Source: Cedecea selenatireducens
GTDB lineage: Bacteria; Pseudomonadota; Gammaproteobacteria; Enterobacterales; Enterobacteriaceae
DNA length: 64,000 bases
Direction: 5' to 3'
NCBI RefSeq assembly: GCF_042138895.1
Contig: NZ_JBHIKW010000012.1
Span: forward strand, 62,001 to 126,000
The translations under genes were made by a program, and so were the position numbers. Below are positions 50,125 through 59,364 of the stretch, one piece after another. The notes beneath the pieces were generated by a model. The model ran no database searches. It saw only the letters and a program-made list of their open reading frames with translations, and was not told the DNA's origin. Each line of letters starts with the position of its first letter. Positions within the stretch are counted from its first letter, which is position 1.

Positions 50125-51234
50125 ATGAAAAAGAGCACACTGGCATTAGTGGTAATGGGCATCGTGGCTGCTTCTGCTTCTCAGGCAGCCGAAGTTTATA
50201 ACAAAAACGGCAACAAGGTTGACCTGTACGGCCGCGTAAAAGCTGAACATTACTTCAGCGACAACACCGGCTCTGACGGCGACCAGACCTACGCTCGCCT
50301 GGGCTTTAAAGGTGAAACTCAGATTAACAGCCAGCTGACCGGTTACGGCCAGTGGGAATACCAGATTGCGGGTAACAAAGCAGAAAACGACTCTACCGGC
50401 ACCAAAACTCGCCTGGCGTTCGCGGGCCTGAAAGCCGGTGACTACGGCTCATTCGACTACGGTCGTAACTACGGCGTGCTGTACAACATCGCCTCTTACA
50501 CCGATATGATGCCAGAGTTCGGCGATGACTCGTTCGTCAGAACCGACACCTTCATGACCGGCCGTGCGACCGGCGTGGCGACTTACCGCAACAACAACTT
50601 CTTCGGCCTGGTTGACGGCCTGAAGATGGCTCTGCAATACCAGGGCAAAAACGGGGCTGACAGCGCGAACACCCGCAGCGACACCTCTCGCCAGAACGGT
50701 GACGGCTTCGGCACCAGCCTGTCTTACGACATCGCTGACACCGGCCTGAGCGTGGGCGCAGCCTACGCCAACTCTAACCGTACCAACGCGCAGAAAGCGT
50801 CTGTTTACGGTAAAGGCGACAAAGCTGAAGCCTGGACCACCGGCATCAAGTACGACAAGAACAACGTTTACCTGGCAACCATGTATGCTGAAACCCGTAA
50901 CATGAACCCAATCAGCGTCCCGGGTTCCCTGGCCGGCACCAGCAGCAGCGTGTCTGGTTTTGCTAACAAAAACCAGGCGTTCGAAGCCATCGCTCAGTAC
51001 CAGTTCGACTTCGGCCTGCGTCCATCCCTGGGCTATGTTCAGTCTAAAGCGAAAGACATCGAAGGGATTGGTGATGCGGATCTGGTGAAATACATCGACG
51101 TGGCCGCCACCTACTACTTCAACAAAAACATGTCTGCGTTTGTTGATTACAAAATCAACCAGCTGAGCGACAACAATAAGTTGAAGCTGAACAACGACGA
51201 CGTTGTTGCGGTTGGTATGGTTTACCAGTTCTAA
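50125..51234 (+). CDS. phoE: Phosphoporin PhoE
   Basis: 369 residues. The signal peptide ends at SQA and the mature protein starts AEVYNKNGNKVDLYGRVKAEHYFSD-like, as in OmpC/PhoE trimeric porins. It contains the constriction loop PEFGDDSFVRTDTFMTGR (split around PEFGDD) and ends in VYQF. Lysines and the position between proB and crl identify it as PhoE, the anion-preferring porin induced by phosphate starvation. Confidence 0.95.
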   Translation: MKKSTLALVVMGIVAASASQAAEVYNKNGNKVDLYGRVKAEHYFSDNTGSDGDQTYARLGFKGETQINSQLTGYGQWEYQIAGNKAENDSTGTKTRLAFAGLKAGDYGSFDYGRNYGVLYNIASYTDMMPEFGDDSFVRTDTFMTGRATGVATYRNNNFFGLVDGLKMALQYQGKNGADSANTRSDTSRQNGDGFGTSLSYDIADTGLSVGAAYANSNRTNAQKASVYGKGDKAEAWTTGIKYDKNNVYLATMYAETRNMNPISVPGSLAGTSSSVSGFANKNQAFEAIAQYQFDFGLRPSLGYVQSKAKDIEGIGDADLVKYIDVAATYYFNKNMSAFVDYKINQLSDNNKLKLNNDDVVAVGMVYQF

Positions 51235-51252
51235 TTCGCGATACTGCGGACA

Positions 51253-51285
51253 AAAAAATCCCCGTCAGGTTGACGGGGATTTTTT
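51253..51285. terminator. Bidirectional terminator between phoE and crl
   Basis: A 15-bp perfect stem (AAAAATCCCCGTCA-type arms around a 3-base loop) with T-tracts on both strands lies between the convergent phoE and crl stops. Confidence 0.92.
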
Positions 51286-51289
51286 ATTT

Positions 51290-51691
51290 TCAGGCGGAGA
51301 GTTTTAGCTTTTTTTCAGCGAAGTTCTCGGCGGGTACCAGCCCAAGCTCAAGGCTGGCGAGTAAATCTTTCAGGCGTTTGTGGAAACCGCGCAGCGTCTG
51401 CTCCAGTTTTTCGTCCACTTCTTTGTCTTTTGCCGGGGTTGCCGTCCATTTACCGTCTTTATCGAACAGGCCGAACTGCCAGGTGTAGGTAAACTGCTTT
51501 TCCTGGGCTTCCAGCACCATCCACCATCCCCAAAATTCACGTTTCTCCGGCGCGGGCTTTACGTTAACGCACACCGCCAGGCAATCGAAGAAGAAACGGT
51601 TATCTGCACACTGCTCTTCCCGGATGTACGGGCCAAGCGCGGCGAACTTTCTGATCAGTCTACTTTTCGGGTGTCCACTCGGTAACGTCAT
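51290..51691 (-). CDS. crl: Sigma factor-binding protein Crl
   Basis: 133 residues, matching Crl in length and pattern: RLIRKFAALGPYIREEQC, FFFDCLAVCVNVKPAPEKREFWGWWMVLE-type core and YTWQFGLFDKDGKW. Crl helps RpoS (sigma S) join RNA polymerase core and so supports stationary-phase and curli genes. Confidence 0.95.
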   Translation of the reverse strand: MTLPSGHPKSRLIRKFAALGPYIREEQCADNRFFFDCLAVCVNVKPAPEKREFWGWWMVLEAQEKQFTYTWQFGLFDKDGKWTATPAKDKEVDEKLEQTLRGFHKRLKDLLASLELGLVPAENFAEKKLKLSA

Positions 51692-51748
51692 TACGATCTC
51701 CTGTTGTGAAGCAACTGTTTTAGCAAACAGCCAAAATTTAGCAAATAT

Positions 51749-52996
51749 TTAACGTAATCTTTGTTTCACCCAGCCGGTAATTTCTTTAAGCGCTTTGTCA
51801 AAGTTTTGATACACCGGGTTAAACGGGATCTGGAGTAATTTGCCGTCGGCAGATGACGAAGTGATTAAACGAGATTCTTCTTCCGGGCTGAACGGATCGT
51901 TTTCCCAAAAACCAGACAGCATTGGCGTTGGGCAGCGGCGGCCCAGTAGGCCCTGGGTTTTCAGCGAGTAGCGGTTCAGCTCCACGCTCAGCGCGCTGTC
52001 GGAGATGGTGGTCATGCCGAGGCGGCTGGCCAGCACGTCAATGTACATTTCCGGCACGTTGGCCTGGCGCTGGGGGTCGCTCAGCAGCGCGTGAACCACC
52101 GGCCCAAGGCAGGCCACGGCTTTCAGCCGCGATGCTTCCAGGTAAGCCAGGCGCACGGCAACGTTGGCGCCAAAGCGGAAGCCAAATGCCGCCACGCGTG
52201 TATGGTCCACCCACGGAATGTTGGGCAGCGCTTTTAGCACGTGCTGGTGCAGCACGCTCGAATCCTGCGTCAGCTTCCACTTCGAAGAGAAGCCGACCGA
52301 CGGCATGTCGATGGTCAGCATCGCGATGCCCTGCGGCGCAAAGTATTTCTCAAACAGGCTGTAATAATCGCTCTGTAGAGCATCCAGGCCGCCGCACATC
52401 AGCACGGTAGGGAATGGCCCTTCTGCCCCCTTAGGCATATGCAAGAAGCCGCTGATGGTGCCGCCGCCGCTCATCGGGAACTCAAGCTCGCGCAGCCCGC
52501 CAGACAGCCGGGGAGCAGCTTCTTCGTAAGCGCGGTTAGCCAGGACCTGAGCCTGCTCGGCCAGCGCATCCCCTTTCAGGTGCGGGTAGGCCGCAATGCT
52601 GTAAAGGTTCGCAGCCTGTAGCCAGCATTTGCCGATTTTCTCTTCGTCGGTTTCCTGTCCCGCGCGCTGCTGCCAGAGCATCGCCTGCTTCGACCATTCG
52701 TAGATCCAGTTGCCGCCGCGGTAGCCCATCACGGTATCAAACTGCTCGTCGTTAGTTCGCTCGGCTTCCGTACAGGCAATCCGGGCCTGAACTTCAAGGA
52801 TTTCACGTGGATCGACCCCACGCCAGATCCACATCAGGCGATTGATCATGCGATACCAGTGAGGCACGTTTTTGCCGTCCAGCGTAGACTGAATCGCCGG
52901 CGTTGCGGTATGCCGCGCACGACGCACCAGCGTGGACGTTTCCGGGTGTTTGAATCTTGGCTTAAAGAGGGTTTCGCTTAGGTTGGCCTGCGACAT
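51749..52996 (-). CDS. frsA: Esterase FrsA (YafA)
   Basis: 415 residues, one more than E. coli FrsA. The alpha/beta-hydrolase core includes FPTVLMCGGLDALQSDYYSLF, IDMPSVGFSSKWKLTQDSS and RVAAFGFRFGANVAVRLAYL. FrsA was described as a binding partner of the glucose PTS protein IIA-Glc that shifts cells between respiration and fermentation. The nucleophile position reads GFRFGAN rather than the GxSxG of classic esterases, as expected for this family. Confidence 0.94.
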   Translation of the reverse strand: MSQANLSETLFKPRFKHPETSTLVRRARHTATPAIQSTLDGKNVPHWYRMINRLMWIWRGVDPREILEVQARIACTEAERTNDEQFDTVMGYRGGNWIYEWSKQAMLWQQRAGQETDEEKIGKCWLQAANLYSIAAYPHLKGDALAEQAQVLANRAYEEAAPRLSGGLRELEFPMSGGGTISGFLHMPKGAEGPFPTVLMCGGLDALQSDYYSLFEKYFAPQGIAMLTIDMPSVGFSSKWKLTQDSSVLHQHVLKALPNIPWVDHTRVAAFGFRFGANVAVRLAYLEASRLKAVACLGPVVHALLSDPQRQANVPEMYIDVLASRLGMTTISDSALSVELNRYSLKTQGLLGRRCPTPMLSGFWENDPFSPEEESRLITSSSADGKLLQIPFNPVYQNFDKALKEITGWVKQRLR

Positions 52997-53064
52997 CGTT
53001 TCACTGCCTCCATGAATACGAGAAACGTCGCTATTGTAGCCTTATACGGCCTAAATAACACAAA

Positions 53065-53083
53065 CGCCCGGCAGTGCCGGGCG
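53065..53083 (-). terminator. Terminator hairpin after gpt
   Basis: An 8-bp GC stem (CGCCCGGC/GCCGGGCG, three-base loop) lies 30 bp downstream of the gpt stop on the minus strand, followed by tttgtgttatt. Confidence 0.75.
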
Positions 53084-53112
53084 TAAAAGAATGCAAAACT
53101 TTGGTATGGAGA

Positions 53113-53571
53113 TTAACGGCCGGCCAACGGCGGCACGAACACCACGCCCATATCCCACGGCTGCTCAATCCAGGTGTCCTGCGGGATATCAATCACGTAA
53201 TCGTCCACCAGCGGCTGCCCGGCTGGTTTGGCGAAGATGGTGACGAAATGAGCTTTCGGATACATTTCGCGAATCGCCACTGCGGTACCGCCGGTATCCA
53301 CCAGGTCATCAATCACGATGAAGCCTTCACCGTCGCCTTCCGCACGCTTCAGCACGGTCAGCTCACGCTGGTTGTCGTGGTCGTAGCTGGAGATGCAAAC
53401 GGTATCAACATGGCGAATACCCAGTTCACGAGCCAGCAGCGCGCCCGGCACCAGGCCACCACGGCTAACGGCAATAATGCCTTTCCACTGTTCGGCTGGC
53501 AGCAGACGCTGAGCCAGTTTGCGGGCGTGAATCTGCAACATGTCCCAGGTGACGACGTATTTTTCGCTCAT
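53113..53571 (-). CDS. gpt: Xanthine-guanine phosphoribosyltransferase Gpt
   Basis: 152 residues from the ATG at 53571, which gives the E. coli length and N-terminus MSEKYVVTWDMLQIHARKLA; the frame opens earlier (53655) without support. The PRPP-binding motif is GFIVIDDLVDTGGTA, and the guanine-binding end WDMGVVFVPP is present. It salvages guanine and xanthine with PRPP. Confidence 0.97.
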   Translation of the reverse strand: MSEKYVVTWDMLQIHARKLAQRLLPAEQWKGIIAVSRGGLVPGALLARELGIRHVDTVCISSYDHDNQRELTVLKRAEGDGEGFIVIDDLVDTGGTAVAIREMYPKAHFVTIFAKPAGQPLVDDYVIDIPQDTWIEQPWDMGVVFVPPLAGR

Positions 53572-53826
53572 GTGAAGTATCCCGGCCTGTAAATAACGGC
53601 TTAAAAAGTATTCGAAGGGGTTTTGGTTGCGCGAGATTATAGAGATCTGGCGCACTAAAAACCAGTGCTGCGGGCTATTGGCAGCCGATTTTGCTCTTAT
53701 TCAACCTTCACGCAACAAAAGAAAGTGGTATTCTCAGGACATCGCGCAAGCCGTGCTTGTGGTGTAAATGAACCCGGCCTAAAACGTGACCGGTAAGCCA
53801 AAAAAATGACTCCAGGGAGACTCAAC

Positions 53827-55284
53827 GTGTCTGAATTGTCTCAATTATCTCCACAGCCGCTGTGGGATATTTTTGCCAAAATCTGTTCTATTCCGCACCC
53901 GTCCTATCACGAAGAAGCGCTGGCGGAACACATCCTGTCCTGGGCAAAAGAAAAAGGCCTGCACGTAGAGCGCGACCAGGTGGGTAACATCCTGCTTCGC
54001 AAGCCAGCCACTCCAGGCATGGAAAACCGCAAACCTGTGGCGCTTCAGGCGCACCTCGATATGGTGCCGCAGAAGAATAACGACACCGTGCACGACTTCG
54101 CCAAAGATCCAATCCAGCCGTACATCGACGGCGAGTGGGTCAAAGCGCGCGGCACCACTCTGGGTGCGGACAACGGCATTGGTATGGCGTCCGCGCTGGC
54201 GGTGTTGGCTGACGACTCTGTAGAGCATGGCCCGCTGGAAGTGCTGCTGACCATGACCGAAGAAGCCGGCATGGACGGCGCGTTTGGCCTGCAGGCTGGC
54301 TGGATGCAGGCAGATATCCTGATCAACACCGACTCCGAAACGGAAGGTGAGATCTATATGGGCTGCGCGGGCGGCATCGATTTCATCACTACGCTGCCGC
54401 TGCAGCGTGAAGCGGTTCCAGCCGGTTTTGAAACCATCAAGCTGACTATCAAAGGGCTGAAGGGCGGCCACTCCGGGGCAGATATCCACCTGGGCCTGGG
54501 TAACGCCAACAAGCTGCTGGCTCGCTTCCTGCTTGCTCACGCTGCGGAACTGGATGCTCGCCTGCTTGACCTGAACGGCGGCACCCTGCGTAACGCAATC
54601 CCGCGTGAAGCCTTCGCCACGCTGGCTGTACCAGCCGCGAAAGCCGCTGAGCTGAAGTCTGCGGCTAACGACTACCTCGCAGTTCTGAAAAACGAACTGT
54701 CTGCGGTAGAGAAGAACATCACCGTGCTGGTGGAAGCCACAAGCTCCGACAAACAGGCGCTGACCGCTAAAACTCGCGACACCTTCCTGCACCTGCTGAA
54801 CGCGACGCCAAACGGCGTGATCCGTAATTCCGACGCGGTGAAAGGCGTGGTTGAGACGTCCCTGAACGCGGGCGTCGTGACCATGAGCGACGACAGTGCA
54901 GAAATCATCTGCCTGATTCGCTCCCTGATCGACTCCGGTAAAGACTACGTGGTTAGCGTGCTGGAATCACTGGGCGAGCTGGCCGGAGCGAAAACCGTGG
55001 CGAAAGGCAGCTACCCTGGCTGGCAGCCGGACGCAAACTCTCCGGTGATGGGTCTGGTGCGTGAGACTTACCAGAAGCTGTTCAACAAAACCCCGAACAT
55101 TATGGTTATCCACGCCGGTCTGGAATGCGGTCTGTTCAAAAAACCTTACCCGGAGATGGATATGGTTTCCATCGGGCCAACCATTACCGGCCCACACTCC
55201 CCGGACGAGCAGGTTCACATTGAGAGCGTGGGCCAGTACTGGACGCTGCTGACCGAGCTGCTGAAGGCGATTCCGGCGAAGTAA
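53827..55284 (+). CDS. pepD: Aminoacyl-histidine dipeptidase PepD (peptidase D)
   Basis: 485 residues from the GTG at 53827, as in E. coli; the ATG at 53806 is upstream but gives a non-family extension. It is an M20-family dizinc peptidase: LQAHLDMVPQKNND, TTLGADNGIGMASALAV, MTEEAGMDGAFGLQ, NTDSETEGEIYMGCAGG and HAGLECGLF carry the metal ligands and catalytic glutamate. It hydrolyses carnosine and other dipeptides. Stop and dinB stop converge across a repeat array. Confidence 0.97.
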   Translation: MSELSQLSPQPLWDIFAKICSIPHPSYHEEALAEHILSWAKEKGLHVERDQVGNILLRKPATPGMENRKPVALQAHLDMVPQKNNDTVHDFAKDPIQPYIDGEWVKARGTTLGADNGIGMASALAVLADDSVEHGPLEVLLTMTEEAGMDGAFGLQAGWMQADILINTDSETEGEIYMGCAGGIDFITTLPLQREAVPAGFETIKLTIKGLKGGHSGADIHLGLGNANKLLARFLLAHAAELDARLLDLNGGTLRNAIPREAFATLAVPAAKAAELKSAANDYLAVLKNELSAVEKNITVLVEATSSDKQALTAKTRDTFLHLLNATPNGVIRNSDAVKGVVETSLNAGVVTMSDDSAEIICLIRSLIDSGKDYVVSVLESLGELAGAKTVAKGSYPGWQPDANSPVMGLVRETYQKLFNKTPNIMVIHAGLECGLFKKPYPEMDMVSIGPTITGPHSPDEQVHIESVGQYWTLLTELLKAIPAK

Positions 55285-55285
55285 T

Positions 55286-55670
55286 TTTTACCCTCACCCT
55301 AACCCTCTCCCTAAAAGGGAGAGGGGATTTTCTTTATCCACCTTAATTTCAGCGACAAGCTGGTTTTCCTCCCTCTCCCTGAAAGAAGAAGGGATTTTCT
55401 TTGTTCGCCTGATTTTTAGCGACAAGTCTGTTTTTCCTCACTATCCCTGAAAGGGAGAGGGGATTTTCTTTGTCCGCCTGACTTTTAGCGACAAGTCTGC
55501 TTTTCCTCACTATCCCTAAAAGGGAGAGGGGAGTTTCTTTGTTCACCTTAATTTCAGCGACAAGCTGGTTTTCCTCCCTCTCCCTGAAAGAAGAAGGGAT
55601 TTTCTTTGTTCGCCTGACTTTCGGTTTTCCCCTTCTCCCTTCCAGGGAGAAGGCCGGGATGAGGGGCATG
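55286..55670. repeat. Tandem array of palindrome-bearing 68-69 bp repeats between pepD and dinB
   Basis: The marker agcgacaag recurs at 55351, 55418, 55487 and 55556 (spacings 67, 69, 69), and a truncated unit ends near 55640. Each unit has a dyad of the ccctctcccTaaaAgggagaggg type. The outer edges (ccctcaccctaaccc at the left, ggccgggatgagggg at the right) look like enterobacterial REP/BIME-like palindromic repeats. No gene is present in the 387-bp gap. It may serve as transcription terminator or mRNA end for the convergent genes. Confidence 0.8.
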
Positions 55671-55671
55671 T

Positions 55672-56727
55672 TTACAGCCCCAGCAACAGCTGCCTTTCCA
55701 GCTGCGGGTCGAGCAGGGTCACGTGCAGCCCCACCAGCCGAACACCTCGCCCTCCCCTTCGTTCTGCCCACGTTTTGCGGGCGGTGGCGATCAGGTCTTC
55801 TTTATTCAGCTTCGGCCAGACGTGCTCCTGGGTCGTCAGCTGGAAATCGTTAAATTTGAGCTTGATGCCCTGGCGGGCGATGCGCAGGTCGGCGCGTTCT
55901 TTGGCCAGCCGCCGCTCAAGCTCCGGGTACAGGCGCTCGATAATCTCTTCGCATTCGTGCCACTCGTGAATGTCTTCCGCCAGCGTACGCTCCACGCCAA
56001 CCGACTTTCTCTGGCGATCGTTACTGATTTCCCGCTCATCAATCCCCTGGCTGCGCTCCCACAGTACCCGACCAAATTTGCCGAAGCGCTTTAACAGCAT
56101 CGCCAGGTCGGCATTTTGCACGTCGGCACAGGTTCGCAGGCCAAGCGTTTCCAGCTTTGCTACCGTCACTTTGCCAACGCCGGGGATCTTCCCTAACGGC
56201 AGCGTCGCTAAAAAGTCAGGCACCTGTTCGGGCGTAATCACGAACTGGCCGTTCGGTTTATTGAGATCGGAGGCAATCTTCGCCAGAAACTTGATCGGCG
56301 CAATGCCCGCCGAGGCGGTCAGGTTTAGCTCGTCGGAAATAGCCTGCCGAATATCACGGGCAATTAACGTCGCCGAGCCCTGGCAATGGCCGCAGTGGGT
56401 GACGTCCAGATAAGCTTCATCCAGCGACAGAGGCTCAATGAGCGGGGTATAGCGGGAGAAAATTTCACGAATATGGTTGGAGGCTTCTTTATACGCGTCG
56501 AACCGGCCCGGCAGCAGAGTGAGGTGCGGGCAGAGTTTTAGCGCCATCGCGGTCGACATCGCGCTGCGCACGCCGTATTTTCTGGCGGGGTAATTCGCCG
56601 TGCTGATCACGCCTCGCCGTTGGGCGCTGCCACCAATCGCCAGCGGGATATCGCGCAGGGCCGGATTATCACGCATCTCAACGGCGGCAAAAAAGCAGTC
56701 CATATCGACATGAATGATTTTGCGCAT
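55672..56727 (-). CDS. dinB: DNA polymerase IV DinB
   Basis: 351 residues from the ATG at 56727, the E. coli length. Y-family motifs: MRKIIHVDMDCFFAAVEMRD (first catalytic Asp), ANYPARKYGVRSAM, EPLSLDEAYLDVT (second Asp-Glu pair), then helix-hairpin-helix LGKIPGVGKVTVAKL and the clamp-binding C-terminus QLLLGL. It performs translesion synthesis in the SOS response. A LexA box precedes it. Confidence 0.97.
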   Translation of the reverse strand: MRKIIHVDMDCFFAAVEMRDNPALRDIPLAIGGSAQRRGVISTANYPARKYGVRSAMSTAMALKLCPHLTLLPGRFDAYKEASNHIREIFSRYTPLIEPLSLDEAYLDVTHCGHCQGSATLIARDIRQAISDELNLTASAGIAPIKFLAKIASDLNKPNGQFVITPEQVPDFLATLPLGKIPGVGKVTVAKLETLGLRTCADVQNADLAMLLKRFGKFGRVLWERSQGIDEREISNDRQRKSVGVERTLAEDIHEWHECEEIIERLYPELERRLAKERADLRIARQGIKLKFNDFQLTTQEHVWPKLNKEDLIATARKTWAERRGGRGVRLVGLHVTLLDPQLERQLLLGL

Positions 56728-56751
56728 GCTCACTCAACCAGAAAAATAACA

Positions 56752-56767
56752 CTGGATAAGTATACAG
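56752..56767 (-). promoter_or_regulatory. LexA (SOS) box upstream of dinB
   Basis: Read on the minus strand the site is CTGTATACTTATCCAG, a CTGT-N8-(A/C)CAG dyad with one mismatch in the second half-site. It lies 25-40 bp upstream of the dinB ATG and matches the place and form of the E. coli dinB SOS box. Confidence 0.85.
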
Positions 56768-57019
56768 CTTATTTTCGATATGGGGAAATCGCCGTGGAGC
56801 GGCCAGAACATAAAAGCAAGCGACATGACGATCGGCAAAAAGTGACCTGGCGCTAAAACTCCAATTGATTCCAATAAAATGTGTAAACGCCCCAGTCTGG
56901 AACTTGCGAAAATCAACCACAATGCTAATGTGAGCGCAATCCTGTACAGATTTTTCTGATTTCGGGTCCCTTTAGCCGTCCTGGCTGTTAGTTGCAGGTT
57001 TATCAAGGAATCAAGCAGT

Positions 57020-57760
57020 ATGCGTAAGATCGCACTGATTATTGCGATGCTCTCTATGCCGTTTTTCTCTTTCGCCAGCCTGCTTAATAGCAGCGGTGTC
57101 GCCGCCCCTGTCGGCAAAGATAGCAGACAGCAGCTCATGGGCTCCCCGGTTTATATTCAAATCTTTAAAGAAGAGCGCACCCTGGAACTGTGGGTGAAGA
57201 TGGGCGAGCAGTATCAGCTGCTCAATAGCTATCGCATCTGTAACTATTCCGGCGGCCTGGGACCAAAACAGCGCCAGGGTGATTTTAAAAGCCCGGAAGG
57301 ATTTTATAGCGTTGATCGCAGTCAGCTAAAACCGGACAGCCGCTTCTATAAAGCCATTAATATTGGCTTCCCGAACGATTTTGACCGCGCTCACGGCTAT
57401 GAAGGGAAATACCTGATGATTCACGGTGCCTGCGTGTCGATTGGCTGCTACGCCATGACCGACTCCGGCATCGACGAAATTTTCCAGTTTGTGACCGGCG
57501 CTTTAGTGTTCGGCCAGCCGCGCGTTCAGGTGAGTATTTTCCCGTTCCGCATGACCGACGCCAACATGGAACGCCACAAGTACTCCACCTACATCAACTT
57601 CTGGAAAGAGCTGAAGCCAGGCTATGACTACTTCGCGGCCAACCATCAGCCGCCGGGCGTGGCCGTGGTCAGCGGGAACTACGTCATCAGCAAACCTGCC
57701 GTGATGACGCCGGTTCAGCCGCAGCTGGCTTCAAACTATAAGCTCACCGAGGCAAAATAA
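57020..57760 (+). CDS. dpaA: L,D-transpeptidase-family protein YafK (DpaA/LdtF)
   Basis: 246 residues, the length of E. coli YafK. A signal peptide (ALIIAMLSMPFFSFA) precedes a YkuD catalytic domain with IHGACVSIGCYAMTD, holding the active-site cysteine (SIGC). E. coli DpaA/LdtF detaches Braun lipoprotein from peptidoglycan. It is divergent from dinB and overlaps the convergent yafJ gene by 30 bp at the 3' end. Confidence 0.95.
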   Translation: MRKIALIIAMLSMPFFSFASLLNSSGVAAPVGKDSRQQLMGSPVYIQIFKEERTLELWVKMGEQYQLLNSYRICNYSGGLGPKQRQGDFKSPEGFYSVDRSQLKPDSRFYKAINIGFPNDFDRAHGYEGKYLMIHGACVSIGCYAMTDSGIDEIFQFVTGALVFGQPRVQVSIFPFRMTDANMERHKYSTYINFWKELKPGYDYFAANHQPPGVAVVSGNYVISKPAVMTPVQPQLASNYKLTEAK

Positions 57761-58498
57761 CGCCGACTTGCCTGGCTCAATTTTGTGCCAGGTTTCGTTG
57801 GCGGTCAGCGGCTGAGTGGCAATGACCGTGACCACATCGTTCGGTGTGGTCTCTGCCTGAAAGTCGATTTCCATATCCTGATCCAGCAGTTTAGCCACGC
57901 CGAAAGGCGCTCTGCGCGTGATCCAGAACAGGTTTGTCGAGCAGAACGCCATCACGTAACGCCCGTCCGACAGCAGCATGTTAAACACGCCCTTCTCTCT
58001 CAGCTCCGCACCCAGTTCAGTAATGTAACGGAATACCGCTTCCATATTGCCCGGCGTGCGCGGGTAGCGCTGCGTGAGCTTATGCAGCAGCCAGCAAAAC
58101 GCCTGCTCGCTGTCGGTTTCGCCAATCGGACGAAACGCCCCTGTATCCAACGAGCGGTAGCCTTTCAGCTGCCCGTTATGGGCATAGGTCCAGTTACGAC
58201 CCCAAAGCTCGCGGGTAAACGGATGGGTATTTTCCAGCGCGACCTTGCCACGGTTAGCCTGGCGAATGTGCGCGATAACCGAGCAGGATTTAATCGGGTA
58301 GTCCTGGACGAGACGGGCGATGGGCGAGTTGAAGCTCGGCTGCGGATCTTTAAAAGTGCGACAGCCTTTCCCTTCATAGAAGGTAATACCCCAGCCGTCT
58401 TTATGGGGACCAGTTCCGCCCCCGCGCTGCACCAGACCGGTAAAACTAAAGCAGATATCCGTCGGTACGTTGGCACTCATCCCGAGCAGTTCGCACAT
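57731..58498 (-). CDS. yafJ: Class II glutamine amidotransferase YafJ
   Basis: 255 residues, starting MCELLGMSANVPTDICFSF, with the N-terminal nucleophile Cys2 exposed after Met removal. Further class II glutaminase landmarks are VIAHIRQANRGKVALENTHPF and WTYAHNGQLKGYRSL. The protein resembles Gat-like domain enzymes whose acceptor is unknown. It lies 55 bp downstream of gmhA on the same strand. Confidence 0.94.
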   Translation of the reverse strand: MCELLGMSANVPTDICFSFTGLVQRGGGTGPHKDGWGITFYEGKGCRTFKDPQPSFNSPIARLVQDYPIKSCSVIAHIRQANRGKVALENTHPFTRELWGRNWTYAHNGQLKGYRSLDTGAFRPIGETDSEQAFCWLLHKLTQRYPRTPGNMEAVFRYITELGAELREKGVFNMLLSDGRYVMAFCSTNLFWITRRAPFGVAKLLDQDMEIDFQAETTPNDVVTVIATQPLTANETWHKIEPGKSALFCLGELIV

Positions 58499-58553
58499 CT
58501 TTTCTCTCCCACAACGAATGCCTCTGCCCGGAAAGAGCAGAGGACATTTCGGG

Positions 58554-59135
58554 CTAAGCTTTAACCATTTCTTTTTCGATTAACTGAATCAGGATGTGGA
58601 TCACTTTGATGTGAATTTCCTGAATGCGATCCGCATAGCCGAAGTGCGGCACGCGAATTTCGATGTCTGCCGTACCGGCCATTTTACCGCCGTCTTTCCC
58701 GGTCAGGGTGATGACTTTCATGCCTTTCGCACGAGCAGCTTCGATAGCTTTGATGATGTTGCCTGAGTTACCGGAAGTGGAGATCCCCAGCAGCACGTCG
58801 CCTTCGCGGCCCACGGCCTCAACGTAGCGAGAGAACACGTGGTCGTAGCCGAAATCGTTACTGACGCAGGAGATGTGGCTCACGTCTGAAATCGCGATCG
58901 CCGGGTAGCCCGGGCGGTTTTCACGATAGCGGCCGGTTAACTCTTCCGCAAAGTGCATAGCATCGCAGTGTGAGCCACCGTTCCCGCAGGACAGTACTTT
59001 GCCGCCCGCTTTGAAACTGTCTGCCAGCAGCACCGCTGCGCGCTGAATGGCATGAATATTGGCTTCGTCCTTAAGGAAGTTAGTCAGCGTTTCCGCCGCT
59101 TCATTTAGCTCACTACGAATAAGATCCTGGTACAT
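58554..59135 (-). CDS. gmhA: Sedoheptulose-7-phosphate isomerase GmhA
   Basis: 193 residues. It is a SIS-domain isomerase that starts ADP-heptose synthesis for the LPS core. Key segments are GKVLSCGNGGSHCDAMHFAEELTGRY, ISTSGNSGNIIKAIEAA and HFGYADRIQEIHIKVIH (metal ligands). Divergent from fadE across a region holding both promoters. Confidence 0.97.
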   Translation of the reverse strand: MYQDLIRSELNEAAETLTNFLKDEANIHAIQRAAVLLADSFKAGGKVLSCGNGGSHCDAMHFAEELTGRYRENRPGYPAIAISDVSHISCVSNDFGYDHVFSRYVEAVGREGDVLLGISTSGNSGNIIKAIEAARAKGMKVITLTGKDGGKMAGTADIEIRVPHFGYADRIQEIHIKVIHILIQLIEKEMVKA

Positions 59136-59326
59136 GAGGAGGTCCTTGAGGTTGGGATGAATTTCACATCCGGCAGTGTACCGGATAGCGCCGAAAGCGA
59201 GAAGCGTAACCCCGCGTGTTTAGCCGGGGTTTTCCCTTGATGGGCGGCAACAATGTGAGCGAGGTTGTAATTATTTTGTAAACACATTGCTAAAGAAAGC
59301 AACATCCACTACAACCAATACATCAC

Positions 59327-59343
59327 AAGTGGTCAGACCTCCT
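59327..59343 (+). promoter_or_regulatory. FadR operator upstream of fadE
   Basis: AAGTGGTCAGACCTCCT contains the TGGTCNGACC core of the FadR consensus. It lies 22-38 bp upstream of the fadE ATG, so FadR would repress fadE until long-chain acyl-CoA appears. Confidence 0.85.
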
Positions 59344-59364
59344 ACAAGCAAGGGAGCTTTCTTT

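Noticed and set aside
55286..55670. CRISPR array
   Set aside because: The units are about 68 bp with no unique spacers; the whole unit repeats, so this is a tandem repeat and no cas genes are present.
55349..55771. An open frame across the repeat array between pepD and dinB
   Set aside because: The predicted peptide merely repeats with the DNA unit; it is a repeat artefact.
59287..59364. Longer fadE start at 59287
   Set aside because: It would place the FadR operator inside the coding region and adds 26 residues absent from the known protein; the ATG at 59365 gives the expected 814 residues.
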